From F23-D06 sp045132055 (GTDB lineage Bacteria > Bacteroidota > Bacteroidia > Bacteroidales > WCHB1-69), in the NCBI GenBank assembly GCA_045132055.1, contig JBGURP010000027.1, positions 186,001 to 250,000 on the forward strand: a DNA stretch of 64,000 bases, written 5' to 3'. Every line of letters starts with the position of its first letter. The stretch's first letter is position 1. This document shows, in pieces, positions 17,647 to 26,239 of the stretch. The notes beneath the pieces were generated by a model that saw nothing but the letters and a program-made list of their open reading frames with translations, made no database searches and was not told the origin of the DNA. The position numbers and the translations under genes were made by a program.

Positions 17647-20600
17647 TCAATCGAGACGCTCTTTTCCTCTTTTACTCTTCTCCTCTCTTCCTCTCTTACT
17701 CTCCTTAAACGTCTGCCAATAAGCCACGGGCAACACGGTGACCACCAGGGGCAAGGAGAATATGGTACCGAAACAGATCACCACGCCCATGGGCATCCAG
17801 AGGGATGTGTGCGCCACAATCATCGGCATCACACCTAATGCCGTGGTGGCAGATGTGAGGAATATGGGGCGCATACGGCGTTTTCCAGCCTCAAAACCAG
17901 CCTCTTTTGAGGTTTTATGATGGTTTTTTCGCAAATCTTCGGCATATTCAAACATAATAATGGCGTTTCGCACGATAATGCCGATGAGACTGACCACGCC
18001 CAACACCGCTGTAATGCTGAAGTCAAGTTGGAAAATCCAGAGGCCGAGGCATGCACCAAAGACACAAATCAGGCTGGCAGAAAGCGTCAGGAAGACCACA
18101 TCGAGTCGGCCAAAATGGTAGAGCAGAAAGACAAAGAGTACCAGCACGGCGGCCAGGAAACTCAAGGCAATCTGCGGAATCACCTGCCCGTTTACTCCGG
18201 TCAGTCCTCCGTAGGCAATCTCCACACCTTGAGGCAGCGAGGGACTCAACTCGGTTTTGATGTAATGGTCAATCTGGTCCATCACTTCGGGCTGACTATA
18301 ACCATAGTTCAGGTCCGCCCCCACAGTAATGGTCCGGATGCTGTTTCGCCGGTTGATGACCGCATCGTGCCACTCGGGACCGATGTCAGCCACCTGGCGC
18401 AACGGTACCCATGTCCCGGGAATGGAGGTCGGCACCAAGCAGTCCTCCAGTTCCTCATAGCTTGACGAATCATTAAAATTCTGAGTATAAAGCATTACCG
18501 GCACCTTGTAATCGCCTTCCCAAACATTAGTCAGGTTCTGTCCGCCCAGAGCTGAGGAAAGATACAGCGACAACATGCTCTGCGTCACGCCAAGCCGCGT
18601 CGCCTCGTCACCCTTCAAGGTAACCTTGATATTTTGAGAGGACTCATCCATATCGGAATGCACCCAAGTAAGAGCAGGAATCGTGTTCATATAGGCTTTC
18701 AACGAATCCGCCACTTGTTTCATCTCTTCGAAGTCATTGCCCGACAAACGGACCTCTACTGGATTTTTAACCGCCTGATAATCAATCTGTTTGAAACGAA
18801 CATAGGCTTTAGGGAAACGATTCTCATACTTTGGTCCATATTCGCGTATCAGTTTCAGGGTATTATCCTCCGATGTGGTATTGACGATAAACTGAGCATA
18901 ATTCTTGTGCGCCATCTGAGGGGCATAAGTGGCGTGAAAACGGGGTGAGGAACAGCCGATAAAAGAGGTCACGGACTCCACGCGAGAGTCAGCGCGCAGG
19001 ATTGCCTCCATAGTGTCCGCCACCGCTGCTGTCTGTTCCAGCGTACTTCCTTCCGCAAGATGCATCTCCACGGCAAAACAGTTTCGATCGGCCTTCGGCA
19101 GCATCTGTATCTGGAGGCGGGTAAAGAGAAATGCACCTAACGTCACCGCGCCGACAGCCATGCAAATCACCACGGCTGGGTGCCTAAAGCAACGTGTCAG
19201 CACTTTCTCGTAGGAGTCTTGCAAAAAGACGAAAAACTTGTTCTGGGCCTCCTCGAAACGGTTCGGGGCTTTCCCGTCCTTGTTGCGTTTAATGAAAACG
19301 GTGGAAAGGTAAGGAATCACCCATACCGCATAGAAGATGGAACACACCAAGGCAAACAGAACCGTCCATGGGAAAAGTTGCACGAAGTCGCCGAGGGGAC
19401 CCGTGATGATGCGCGTCATGGGGAAGAACATGCCGGAAATAGCCAGCGTGGCAAGTGACATGGGCACGAACAAGGATTTGGTGCTGAACAGAGCCGAGTA
19501 CCAACGCGAATGCCCCTGCTGCAGCATGTCAGTATAGCCATCAATGACAATCACAGAATCGTCCACAATCATGCCCAACACCACTATGAGGGCGGCGAGC
19601 GTGACGGTGTTCAGCTCTATGCCGCAGATGTACATCAGTCCCATGGTAACCGCTGTGCAGACGGGCACGCTGGTACCAGACACCATGGCCGTGCGCAACG
19701 GAAACAGCAGCAGCATCACGCCAATCACCACCAGAATGGAAAACAGCAAATCGCGCAAGAAAGACATCACCGACTTGTTGACCACGTATGGCTGGTTGGT
19801 GATTTTGTGCATATTCACATCCGGTGGCAGCGTCTGTTTGCATTTGTCAATTTCTTTTTCCACTTTCTTGCCGAAGGCCACGATATTATGCCCCGGAGCC
19901 ATCTCCATGGAAATCAGCACCGTGGAGGTTCCGTTGTATTTGATATAGTTTTTGGGTGAGGCATAGCGACGCTCAATGTGCGCTATGTCGCGCAGGCGCA
20001 CCACATTGCCTGTAGGGTCGGCAAAAACAATCTGCTCACCCACCTCATATTCCGACTGATACGGGATGGCAATGTGCACCAGTGCCTCCCCTTCCCCGTT
20101 CTCCACGCTCCCACCGACAGTTCGGAGTCCCTGGGTGGCCAGTTCCACAAGCAATGCACGCTGGCTGATGCCGTATGCGGCCAATTTATCTTGATCCACC
20201 AACACGGCAATCTCCTCATTCTGCTGTCCGAGAATCTTGATATTGCCCATCTCGGGAATGCTGCGCAGGCGGTCGCACAACTGTTCGGCATACGCTTCCA
20301 ACTCACGCGGCGTGCGCTCTGGAGAATCCACCGTGAGCAGCATGGAGGAAGTGTTGCCAAAGTCGTCCACCACCACAATCTCCAACACGCCGGCAGGCAA
20401 AGAGGTTTTCTTGAAGAGCTGAAGCCCGTGACGTATCTTCGACCACGCACCGTCCTTGTCTTTCACCGACGTGCGCAACTCCGCATAAACATACACAATA
20501 CCGTTTTCGGTCACCGAATAGGTCTTGTCCTTGTCAATCTCCTCATACGTAAACAGGAAACGCTCCAACGGCTTGGTTACCTGCTCCTCCACCTCCTGCG

Positions 20601-20775
20601 AAGAAGCACCGGGATAAACCGCTGCCACCACGCCCTGACGAATCGTGAATTGCGGAAACTCGTCCTTGTTCAACTGCGTCAAACCAAAGATGCCAAACAG
20701 CACCAGACATGCCACAATAAAGAAGATGATGTTGTGGCTGCGCATGGCGGATAATATGTGAGATTTGGTACGCAT
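17647..20775 (-). CDS. RND-family efflux pump, inner-membrane permease
   Basis: 1042 residues, the normal size for an AcrB/MdtB-type proton-driven drug exporter. TM1 is near residues 12-31, a large periplasmic loop follows (about 40-335), then TM2-6, a second periplasmic loop and TM7-12. The TM4 proton-relay Asp pair is present in VVLGMIVDDSVIVIDGY. The second-half signature SLIGIIVRNAIIMFEYAEDL is also clear. The C-terminal tail is very basic and polar (KESKRGREEKSKRGKERLD). The gene sits between adaptor and TolC-like genes in the TetR operon. Sequence alone does not give the substrate. The early loop (EFPQFTIRQGVVAAVYPGAS) resembles the branch often labelled AcrB/AcrD/AcrF in Bacteroidota. 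Confidence 0.95.
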   Translation of the reverse strand: MRTKSHILSAMRSHNIIFFIVACLVLFGIFGLTQLNKDEFPQFTIRQGVVAAVYPGASSQEVEEQVTKPLERFLFTYEEIDKDKTYSVTENGIVYVYAELRTSVKDKDGAWSKIRHGLQLFKKTSLPAGVLEIVVVDDFGNTSSMLLTVDSPERTPRELEAYAEQLCDRLRSIPEMGNIKILGQQNEEIAVLVDQDKLAAYGISQRALLVELATQGLRTVGGSVENGEGEALVHIAIPYQSEYEVGEQIVFADPTGNVVRLRDIAHIERRYASPKNYIKYNGTSTVLISMEMAPGHNIVAFGKKVEKEIDKCKQTLPPDVNMHKITNQPYVVNKSVMSFLRDLLFSILVVIGVMLLLFPLRTAMVSGTSVPVCTAVTMGLMYICGIELNTVTLAALIVVLGMIVDDSVIVIDGYTDMLQQGHSRWYSALFSTKSLFVPMSLATLAISGMFFPMTRIITGPLGDFVQLFPWTVLFALVCSIFYAVWVIPYLSTVFIKRNKDGKAPNRFEEAQNKFFVFLQDSYEKVLTRCFRHPAVVICMAVGAVTLGAFLFTRLQIQMLPKADRNCFAVEMHLAEGSTLEQTAAVADTMEAILRADSRVESVTSFIGCSSPRFHATYAPQMAHKNYAQFIVNTTSEDNTLKLIREYGPKYENRFPKAYVRFKQIDYQAVKNPVEVRLSGNDFEEMKQVADSLKAYMNTIPALTWVHSDMDESSQNIKVTLKGDEATRLGVTQSMLSLYLSSALGGQNLTNVWEGDYKVPVMLYTQNFNDSSSYEELEDCLVPTSIPGTWVPLRQVADIGPEWHDAVINRRNSIRTITVGADLNYGYSQPEVMDQIDHYIKTELSPSLPQGVEIAYGGLTGVNGQVIPQIALSFLAAVLVLFVFLLYHFGRLDVVFLTLSASLICVFGACLGLWIFQLDFSITAVLGVVSLIGIIVRNAIIMFEYAEDLRKNHHKTSKEAGFEAGKRRMRPIFLTSATTALGVMPMIVAHTSLWMPMGVVICFGTIFSLPLVVTVLPVAYWQTFKESKRGREEKSKRGKERLD

Positions 20776-20825
20776 GGATCAGAGGTGAATGGGGTACATG
20801 GGGTGAAAGGGGTAAAGGGTGAATA

Positions 20826-21860
20826 TTATTTTGAGAAGGTAACTATTGCATTGGTGTAGAGTTTTTGCATACCATCGGTGATGACCGTGTCGCCGGGGGC
20901 GAGGCCGGAGGAGACGAGCACGCCATTGGCCACGAATTCAGTGGATGTAATGACGTGATGTTGCGCCTTGCCATTCTTCACCACCCACACAGACAACCCT
21001 TCGGGGCGGGTTTGCACGCACTTGGCCGGCACAATGAAACCCGTGTTGGCAGGCTGGTCGAGCAGCACCTTGCACACCATGCCGGGAAGCAGAGATTTGT
21101 CCTTGTTCGGGAATGCGATTTTCACATCATAACTGTGCGACACCTTGGAAGCGGTCATACTGCGGTCCGTAATCTTGCCGGTGAGCAGCCGGTTATCCAG
21201 CGCAGGCACATAGACATAGGCCTCCTTGCCTACCGTCACCGATGAAATCTCGCTTTCAGGCACGGAAAAGTTTACAGACACCTGACCCATATCCAGCAGC
21301 GTGACAGCCGGTTCGCCAGGGAGCAATGAACCACCGACTTTGGCGTTGCATGTGCCCACCACTCCAGAAACCGGAGCCGTGAGGCGGCATTCGTCAAGTT
21401 GCTTTTTCGCAATCTGCTCCAACGAACGCGCCTTCTCCAGTGTGGTCTGCATTTCCACCCACTTCACTTCCGCCAAGCTGCCTTGGTCATACACTTTCTT
21501 CAGTCGCTGATATGCATCCTCGGCCTGCTGAAGCGAAGCCTTAGCCGAGTTGTAGGCGTTTTGGGCATTGGCGCTGTTCACCACAGCCACCAGCTGGCCG
21601 GCATGCACGAAATCGCCCTCATGCACACACACGCGCTCCACACGTCCGCCGGCGGGAAAACTCAACGCAACAGAGAGATTCTCCTCCACCTCGCCCACAT
21701 ACGTGCGCGTGAGTCCGCCAAACACGGAATCAACCACCATCACATCCACCGAAATGGGGACGGTTTCCTGCACCGGAGCCTTATGCTTGCATGAACTATG
21801 GGCAAACACCAAAACAATGCTCAAGCACAACAATAACGACTGTTTCAATACGGTTTTCAT
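20826..21860 (-). CDS. RND efflux periplasmic adaptor (membrane fusion protein)
   Basis: 344-residue HlyD/AcrA-type adaptor joining the pump to the TolC-like channel. The N-terminus has a hydrophobic signal followed by HSSCKHKAP, a possible but non-canonical lipobox. A biotinyl-lipoyl half-motif (GGRVERVCVHEGDFVHAGQLVAVV) precedes a coiled-coil hairpin (about 100-150, SAKASLQQAEDAYQRLKKVY). The second lipoyl half (CRLTAPVSGVVGTCNAKVGG) and beta-barrel domains follow. The gene begins 7 bp after the lipoprotein gene and ends 50 bp before the pump gene, inside the TetR operon. Confidence 0.93.
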   Translation of the reverse strand: MKTVLKQSLLLCLSIVLVFAHSSCKHKAPVQETVPISVDVMVVDSVFGGLTRTYVGEVEENLSVALSFPAGGRVERVCVHEGDFVHAGQLVAVVNSANAQNAYNSAKASLQQAEDAYQRLKKVYDQGSLAEVKWVEMQTTLEKARSLEQIAKKQLDECRLTAPVSGVVGTCNAKVGGSLLPGEPAVTLLDMGQVSVNFSVPESEISSVTVGKEAYVYVPALDNRLLTGKITDRSMTASKVSHSYDVKIAFPNKDKSLLPGMVCKVLLDQPANTGFIVPAKCVQTRPEGLSVWVVKNGKAQHHVITSTEFVANGVLVSSGLAPGDTVITDGMQKLYTNAIVTFSK

Positions 21861-21867
21861 CTTATCC

Positions 21868-22374
21868 TCAATTTCTTTCTGCGATTATCTTCATCTTCGG
21901 ACCATTCAGCAACACCGCATCATTGCCGCTCTGATGACCTTCCCACTGTTCGTCAATCATCAGGATATCGTCATTAAGCTGGCCACCGCCGAAAGCATGG
22001 ATGGCATACACAATGGAGGGGGTATTGTCATCGGAAAAGAGATTCTGGCTGTCGGATATCAGAATGTTCGTGCTAAACTCGTATGGGAGAAACACAATGG
22101 AATCGCCCTTCACGGTAGCCGAAATGGTATAGCAAACACCGTTCATCTCATTCATGGTAATGATGAGTCTGTTGGACTGAGACTTGTCCTCCAAAATGTT
22201 CATCTGTCCATTTTTATGAACAAGACGATAACTCACTCCACCGTCTTCGTCCACTATGGAAACCTCTCCGGACAGCTTGTAGCTGTAATTTCCTGTAAAC
22301 TGCTTAATCTCGCGATTGCATGACGTAAAAATCAAAGCAACCGAAACGAAAATCCAAAAAATCTTTCTGTTCAT
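21868..22374 (-). CDS. Small lipoprotein of unknown function in the efflux operon
   Basis: 168 residues. A signal peptide ends in a clear lipobox (IFTSC), so the mature protein should be lipid-anchored. The remainder is beta-rich (GNYSYKLSGEVSIVDEDGGVSYRLVHKNGQMNIL; VKGDSIVFLPYEF). It resembles a small lipocalin-like or META-like barrel, although I cannot name the family. It lies between tetR (12 bp upstream) and the adaptor gene (7 bp downstream). This tight packing implies co-regulation with the pump. It may detect or bind pump substrates, but that is conjecture. Confidence 0.8.
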   Translation of the reverse strand: MNRKIFWIFVSVALIFTSCNREIKQFTGNYSYKLSGEVSIVDEDGGVSYRLVHKNGQMNILEDKSQSNRLIITMNEMNGVCYTISATVKGDSIVFLPYEFSTNILISDSQNLFSDDNTPSIVYAIHAFGGGQLNDDILMIDEQWEGHQSGNDAVLLNGPKMKIIAERN

Positions 22375-22386
22375 AGTCTTGGGATA

Positions 22387-23028
22387 TTATTCGTTAACAA
22401 CACTCTGCGTTTGCACAAACTGGTTTGTAAAACTCTGGAACACACTATTCACTATCAAATCTATCAACATTTCATATGATGATTTGTACTGTTCATATTT
22501 CCCTTCCACAAAAAAGGAGTGCGTCAGACCATTCAATGTCACGTGCAACATATCCGCAAAAGCCACGGCCTGCTGCTCCACCACTTCCCGTGTATCTGTC
22601 GTGGGTTTAGCATACCACACTTTTTTGAACAAATCATGCTCCCATGCGGCAAACTCATCATGAATGCTTTTCAAATCCTCAAAGCGATGGTCATCCGCGG
22701 AGAGCATATTATTCTTCATCGCCACCTGCAACATGCCCGCATCGGCAAACAGTTCCATCCGAAGCAACAGGTAGCGACGCAGGCGCGGCAACACCAGGTC
22801 CTGCTCATTGGATATAGCCTCCAGCAAGCGGGCACGAATACTCTCTACCTCCTGGCGAACTCCAGCGCTGAAAATATCCTCCTTATTGTTGAAATGATTG
22901 TATATGGAACGCTTCGCCTTATGCGCCTTCCGGGCAATCTCATCCATGGAAGTTTTCTCAAACCCGAACTTTCGGAAAAGATCCGCGGCCACCTGTTGTA
23001 TAACCTCACCCGTTTTCAATTTCTTCAT
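22387..23028 (-). CDS. TetR/AcrR family transcriptional regulator of the efflux operon
   Basis: 213 residues. The N-terminal helix-turn-helix (about 10-55) reads AADLFRKFGFEKTSMDEIARKA...SIYNHFNNKEDIF, the standard TetR DNA-binding signature. The rest is an all-helical ligand-binding and dimerisation domain. It is the first gene of the efflux operon. A 33-bp inverted repeat (10-bp arms) begins at its start codon and covers the probable -7 element, the layout of an autoregulated repressor. Loss of binding upon ligand capture would derepress all five genes. Confidence 0.92.
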   Translation of the reverse strand: MKKLKTGEVIQQVAADLFRKFGFEKTSMDEIARKAHKAKRSIYNHFNNKEDIFSAGVRQEVESIRARLLEAISNEQDLVLPRLRRYLLLRMELFADAGMLQVAMKNNMLSADDHRFEDLKSIHDEFAAWEHDLFKKVWYAKPTTDTREVVEQQAVAFADMLHVTLNGLTHSFFVEGKYEQYKSSYEMLIDLIVNSVFQSFTNQFVQTQSVVNE

Positions 23029-23060
23029 TTTTGCACGAATTTCGTTTTTGCGTGCAAAAA
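23028..23060. promoter_or_regulatory. Probable TetR operator (inverted repeat)
   Basis: Perfect 10-bp arms TTTTTGCACG (23028-23037) and CGTGCAAAAA (23051-23060) are separated by 13 bp. One arm abuts the tetR start codon and the other overlaps the -7 element at 23055-23062, so binding would block the promoter. Confidence 0.7.
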
Positions 23061-23062
23061 TA
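23055..23062 (-). promoter_or_regulatory. -7 element of the efflux operon
   Basis: Reads TATTTTTG on the minus strand (TAnnTTTG), 26 bp before the tetR ATG, and overlaps the distal arm of the inverted repeat. Confidence 0.6.
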
Positions 23063-23100
23063 TATAAAATTATCTTCAGGTGGAAGATATAAACATTTTT

Positions 23101-23652
23101 TTAGAAATCCGATTCCACCTCTTGAATATCTATGATAGCGTTTTTGCCATCAATGTATGATATCACTAATGGAAAATTGGCGCGATAACTGCACTGGGAA
23201 AGCACCAGACGATTGTACTGATGAGTCTCCTCATCCTCATTCAATCGCCACACAATATAGTCAGTAGTAAATTTGGCATACTTGTCCTCCTCTTTCAACT
23301 TATTGAATTCCTTGCTGTTATCACCGTATTTATCCAACAATGTCTTCTTCAGATTCTCATACGTATAGCTGGTACTCCGGTTGAAATTGACCACAACAAT
23401 ATAGACGAGGTGGGTTTTGGCTGCAGCACGGATCTCGATTTTCACACGTTCGCCGGCGAAAGTGCCCCGCATGAAGGAGGTGTTGGGGACATTGTGGTTG
23501 GTCTCCAACTCAAAGCCTTTCCCTTTGAGTTTGTTCACAAAGGTGTTCATGGTACAGTTCATGCTGATACCCAAGAATTTCATAGGTTGCTCTTGGGCTG
23601 ACAAGCCTCCGACCATCAGGAACATCGTTAAAATGAGAATGATTCTTTTCAT
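23101..23652 (-). CDS. Secreted protein of unknown function
   Basis: About 183 residues starting with a signal peptide (MKRIILILTMFLMVGGLSAQ) that ends in the common Bacteroidota cleavage motif SAQ. The mature part begins FLGISMNCTMNTFVNKLKGKGFE, followed by a beta-rich region (VKIEIRAAAKTHLVYIVVVNF) and YENLKKTLLDKYGDN. This pattern recurs in uncharacterised Bacteroidota periplasmic proteins whose domain compares protein state across a short fold. I do not recognise a named family. Longer starts at 23664 and 23682 exist, but the promoter element at 23680-23687 favours a start at 23652 or 23664. Apparently monocistronic. Confidence 0.75.
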   Translation of the reverse strand: MKRIILILTMFLMVGGLSAQEQPMKFLGISMNCTMNTFVNKLKGKGFELETNHNVPNTSFMRGTFAGERVKIEIRAAAKTHLVYIVVVNFNRSTSYTYENLKKTLLDKYGDNSKEFNKLKEEDKYAKFTTDYIVWRLNEDEETHQYNRLVLSQCSYRANFPLVISYIDGKNAIIDIQEVESDF

Positions 23653-23679
23653 CGAAAACAACATATTGGTTTGACGGGG

Positions 23680-23687
23680 CAAAAATA
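23680..23687 (-). promoter_or_regulatory. -7 element for the 23101-23652 gene
   Basis: Reads TATTTTTG on the minus strand (TAnnTTTG), 27 bp before the preferred ATG. Confidence 0.58.
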
Positions 23688-23748
23688 CAAATTTAGGGGA
23701 CAGGTAACAGAGGCCAGGGGACAGTACAAGTCCTTTTTAATAATTTTG

Positions 23749-23756
23749 TATTTTTG
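23749..23756 (+). promoter_or_regulatory. -7 element of the Mpv17-like gene
   Basis: TATTTTTG, matching TAnnTTTG, ends 26 bp before the ATG at 23783. Confidence 0.6.
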
Positions 23757-23782
23757 CACTTGTTTTTGAAATCCATCCGAGT

Positions 23783-24475
23783 ATGAAAAAATCCGACATT
23801 CTGGTTATCGCCATCGTCATTCTGGTACTGCTTCCTTTTTTCATCAGCAGACCCGTTTATGATACATTTTGCTCTCTTACAGCTAATTATCCCCTTTGGA
23901 TGGCCTTTTTGAAGTTCGGCATCCTGGCCACCTTCGGAGAGATGTTAGGCCAGCGCATCAAGACCGGCCAATATTATCACAAAGGGTTCGGATTGTTCCC
24001 GAAGTTTATCGTTTGGGGATTACTCGGCATGTGGATTGCCTTGGCCATGAGCGTTTTCAAGGTCGGCATCCCTGCTTTCATGGAGAAAGCCAGCTGCTTT
24101 GCCGGCGTATCGGACGCCATGAAAGGCGATTTCACTGGATTGAAGCTGATGGGCGCATTTTTTGTGAGCGTGATGATGAACACCTCGTTTGCGCCGGTGT
24201 TCATGACCGTCCACAAAATCTGCGACATGCACATTGCGGAATATGACGGCAAAGCTATCAGTCTAGTACGCCCTATAAAAGTGAGCCAGCACATCCAGAA
24301 CCTCAACTGGGACGTGCAGTGGAACTTCGTTTTCAAGAAGACCATACCGTTGTTCTGGATTCCCGCGCATACGCTCACGTTCTGCCTGCCGGGCGAGTTC
24401 CAGGTGCTCTTCGCCGCCTTCTGCAGCATCATCTTAGGGCTGTTCCTCTCCATCGCCGCGATGAAGAAACAATAA
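23783..24475 (+). CDS. Integral membrane protein resembling the Mpv17/PMP22 family
   Basis: 230 residues with about four to five hydrophobic segments. The C-terminal third contains WNFVFKKTIPLFWIPAHTL followed by FCLPGEFQVLFAAFCSIILGLFLS. This follows the Mpv17 signature (W...WP..Q..NF..VP...R......W...LS) at many positions. The N-terminal part has GEMLGQRIKTG, comparable with the family's D/E-Q region. Mpv17 proteins are mainly eukaryotic organelle channels, and bacterial homologues are uncharacterised. The assignment is by motif reading only. The gene appears to be transcribed alone from its own promoter. Confidence 0.65.
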   Translation: MKKSDILVIAIVILVLLPFFISRPVYDTFCSLTANYPLWMAFLKFGILATFGEMLGQRIKTGQYYHKGFGLFPKFIVWGLLGMWIALAMSVFKVGIPAFMEKASCFAGVSDAMKGDFTGLKLMGAFFVSVMMNTSFAPVFMTVHKICDMHIAEYDGKAISLVRPIKVSQHIQNLNWDVQWNFVFKKTIPLFWIPAHTLTFCLPGEFQVLFAAFCSIILGLFLSIAAMKKQ

Positions 24476-24514
24476 GGGTTTCCCTATTCTACCGTTTGGA
24501 CAATCGATCTGTCG

Positions 24515-24988
24515 TTACCTCAAGGTATTGACAGCCGTGGGTGTCCACGCTTTCAGGAATTCGGACACCTTTGCCTCGCTGTAGCCTTTTCCTTCCTCCA
24601 GATAGGCAGAATTCTGAATATGGATAGGCTTTCCTGAGCCGTCCAGAATCACGAAAACGGGGAAACCGAAGCGAGCCGGGTTGCCCAGGTATTTCATCGC
24701 TTCGGGGTTCTTGTTCTCCCGCGACCAGTTGACGTGGATATAGACAAAATTGTCTTGGATAATATCATGAACCAGCGTGTCGCTTTCCGCGAACGCCGCA
24801 AAGCGCAGGCACCACGGGCACCAGTTGCCGCCCACCTGGCATAGCACGTTTTTGTTCTCCGCCGCCGCTTTCTGCACAGCGGTATTAATCTGCTGCATGG
24901 CATCCGCCTTGTCATCGTAAATATTCTGCTGCGCCGACAATTGCAGCGCCATAAATGCGGTAAAAGCCAAGAGTATAATCTTTTTCAT
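24515..24988 (-). CDS. Exported thioredoxin-like protein
   Basis: 157 residues with a signal peptide (MKKIILLAFTAFMALQLSAQ). The active site is GGNWCPWC, a CxxC motif in a thioredoxin fold (about 45-60), followed by FVYIHVNWSRENKNPEAMKYL and the cis-Pro strand FGFPVFVILDGSGKPI. It resembles the thioredoxin_7/DUF255-like periplasmic disulfide reductases of Bacteroidota. Its start overlaps the stop of the 3-methyladenine glycosylase gene by 4 bp, so the two are translationally coupled although unrelated in role. Confidence 0.87.
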   Translation of the reverse strand: MKKIILLAFTAFMALQLSAQQNIYDDKADAMQQINTAVQKAAAENKNVLCQVGGNWCPWCLRFAAFAESDTLVHDIIQDNFVYIHVNWSRENKNPEAMKYLGNPARFGFPVFVILDGSGKPIHIQNSAYLEEGKGYSEAKVSEFLKAWTPTAVNTLR

Positions 24989-25587
24989 AGCAAGGAATTT
25001 TTTTCATTATTATCCATCCATAAAAACCTATACGGCAGCAGGGCATCCTCGCCTGCGTAGTCCACGCCGATGCGCGGGGTGATCTCAATTTGATTATCAG
25101 ATATCTGGAGGCCACGATCTTCGATCCAAACCGTGTCGCCCGTGAGCGGGCAGCCATTGTCGGTCACGGTGAGGCCCAGCAGTTTGCTCACCTTGCCGGG
25201 ACCGGAACCGATGTCGCACGACATCCGACTCTTGCCCGTGCGCCGCAACATCAACTCCTCGCCATGCGTGGGGATGATGCCGCGGATGAGCACTGCATCA
25301 GGAATATCCTCTTCGTTGGTCACGATGTTGAGCATGTGGTGCATGCCGTAGCAGAGGTACATGTACACCACCCCACCCCCGTGGTACATCATCTCGTTGC
25401 GGCGCGTGCGACGGCCTCCGTAAGCATGCGAAGCCCTGTCGGCCATGCCCTTGTACGCCTCCACCTCCGAAATGATGCCGCCAGCCAACTGTCCATCCTT
25501 CATGGTGAACAGATACTTGCCTAGCAAGTCGCGTGCGATGGCCAACACATCATGTCCTAAAAAATACGATTTTTGCAGCCTATTCAT
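24985..25587 (-). CDS. DNA-3-methyladenine glycosylase (AAG/MPG family)
   Basis: About 200 residues. Base-excision repair enzyme that removes alkylated purines. Family motifs are FLGHDVLAIARDLLGKYL (about 10-27), the catalytic region ISEVEAYKGMADRASHAYGGRRTRRNEMM, and the conserved GVVYMYLCYGMHHMLNIVT strand. The GSGPGKVSKLLG motif near 137 is also intact. The ATG at 25587 (MNRLQKSYF) is chosen because the 49 upstream codons are low-quality and lie between divergent genes. The gene is divergent from the ECF sigma gene at 25685 and overlaps the downstream thioredoxin-like gene by 4 bp. Confidence 0.93.
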   Translation of the reverse strand: MNRLQKSYFLGHDVLAIARDLLGKYLFTMKDGQLAGGIISEVEAYKGMADRASHAYGGRRTRRNEMMYHGGGVVYMYLCYGMHHMLNIVTNEEDIPDAVLIRGIIPTHGEELMLRRTGKSRMSCDIGSGPGKVSKLLGLTVTDNGCPLTGDTVWIEDRGLQISDNQIEITPRIGVDYAGEDALLPYRFLWMDNNEKNSLL

Positions 25588-25684
25588 CTTTCTCAAAAAA
25601 GAACCCGCAAAAGAACAAAAAAACCGCCTATTTTGCAACAACAAACACCGCCAATTCGTTAGTAAATATTGCAAAAAACATCTG

Positions 25685-26239
25685 ATGTCAGAAGAAGAGA
25701 AGAAACTCATTAAAGGTTGTATCGCCGGCGACAAGTCCTGCCAGAAGCGGCTTTACCTGGAGTACGGCCCCATGATCAAGGGAATCTGCGCGCGCTACGC
25801 GGCCAACGCCGAAGACGCGGAGGACCTTTTTCATGACACCTTCCTCTTCATACTCGTGAACTTTCCAAGCTACCACAAGATCACCTCGCTGGGTGCGTGG
25901 CTCCGGCGCATCACCATCAACAAGGCTATCGACTACTACCGGAAGACCGAACGGCAACGGACATCCTCTCTGGAGGACCTGACCCACGAGCCGGGCGCGG
26001 ATGCCGCCCCGCTGAACGAGCCGCTCACCATGCCGCAACTCGTCGGCTTCATCAACGAGCTGCCCGACAAGTACCGCACCGCCTTCAACCTGTACGTCAT
26101 CGACGGCTACGAGCAAGAGGATATCATGAGCATCATGAACGAGAGCCACACCAACGTGCGGACGCTGATTTTCCGCGCCCGCAACATCCTGCAAAAGAAG
26201 ATACAGCAATATTTGAATCACGAAGAATTTAGTATATGA
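25685..26239 (+). CDS. ECF-type RNA polymerase sigma factor (module 2)
   Basis: About 184 residues from ATG 25685. Region 2 reads AEDAEDLFHDTFLFILVNFPSY followed by LGAWLRRITINKAIDYYRK. Region 4 reads LPDKYRTAFNLYVIDGYEQEDI then NVRTLIFRARNILQKK. An open frame extends upstream to 25445, but it is antisense to the glycosylase gene and lacks sigma features. The next gene overlaps by 4 bp (ATGA) and encodes a single-pass membrane protein ending in a CHU_C domain, so sigma and partner are coupled. The downstream genes (M16-like, CHU_C surface protein) follow within 10 bp and may belong to the same operon. Confidence 0.9.
   Translation: MSEEEKKLIKGCIAGDKSCQKRLYLEYGPMIKGICARYAANAEDAEDLFHDTFLFILVNFPSYHKITSLGAWLRRITINKAIDYYRKTERQRTSSLEDLTHEPGADAAPLNEPLTMPQLVGFINELPDKYRTAFNLYVIDGYEQEDIMSIMNESHTNVRTLIFRARNILQKKIQQYLNHEEFSI

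Noticed and set aside
17644..17705. CT-rich stretch at the end of the RND pump gene as a non-coding repeat
   Set aside because: It is within the pump reading frame, encoding the basic tail. The pattern is a codon effect, although similar low-complexity tracts occur at 36663-36685 and 56990-57105.
25445..25684. Longer start for the module-2 sigma factor
   Set aside because: The extra 80 codons are antisense to the 3-methyladenine glycosylase gene and contain no sigma features. ATG 25685 begins the sigma domain directly.
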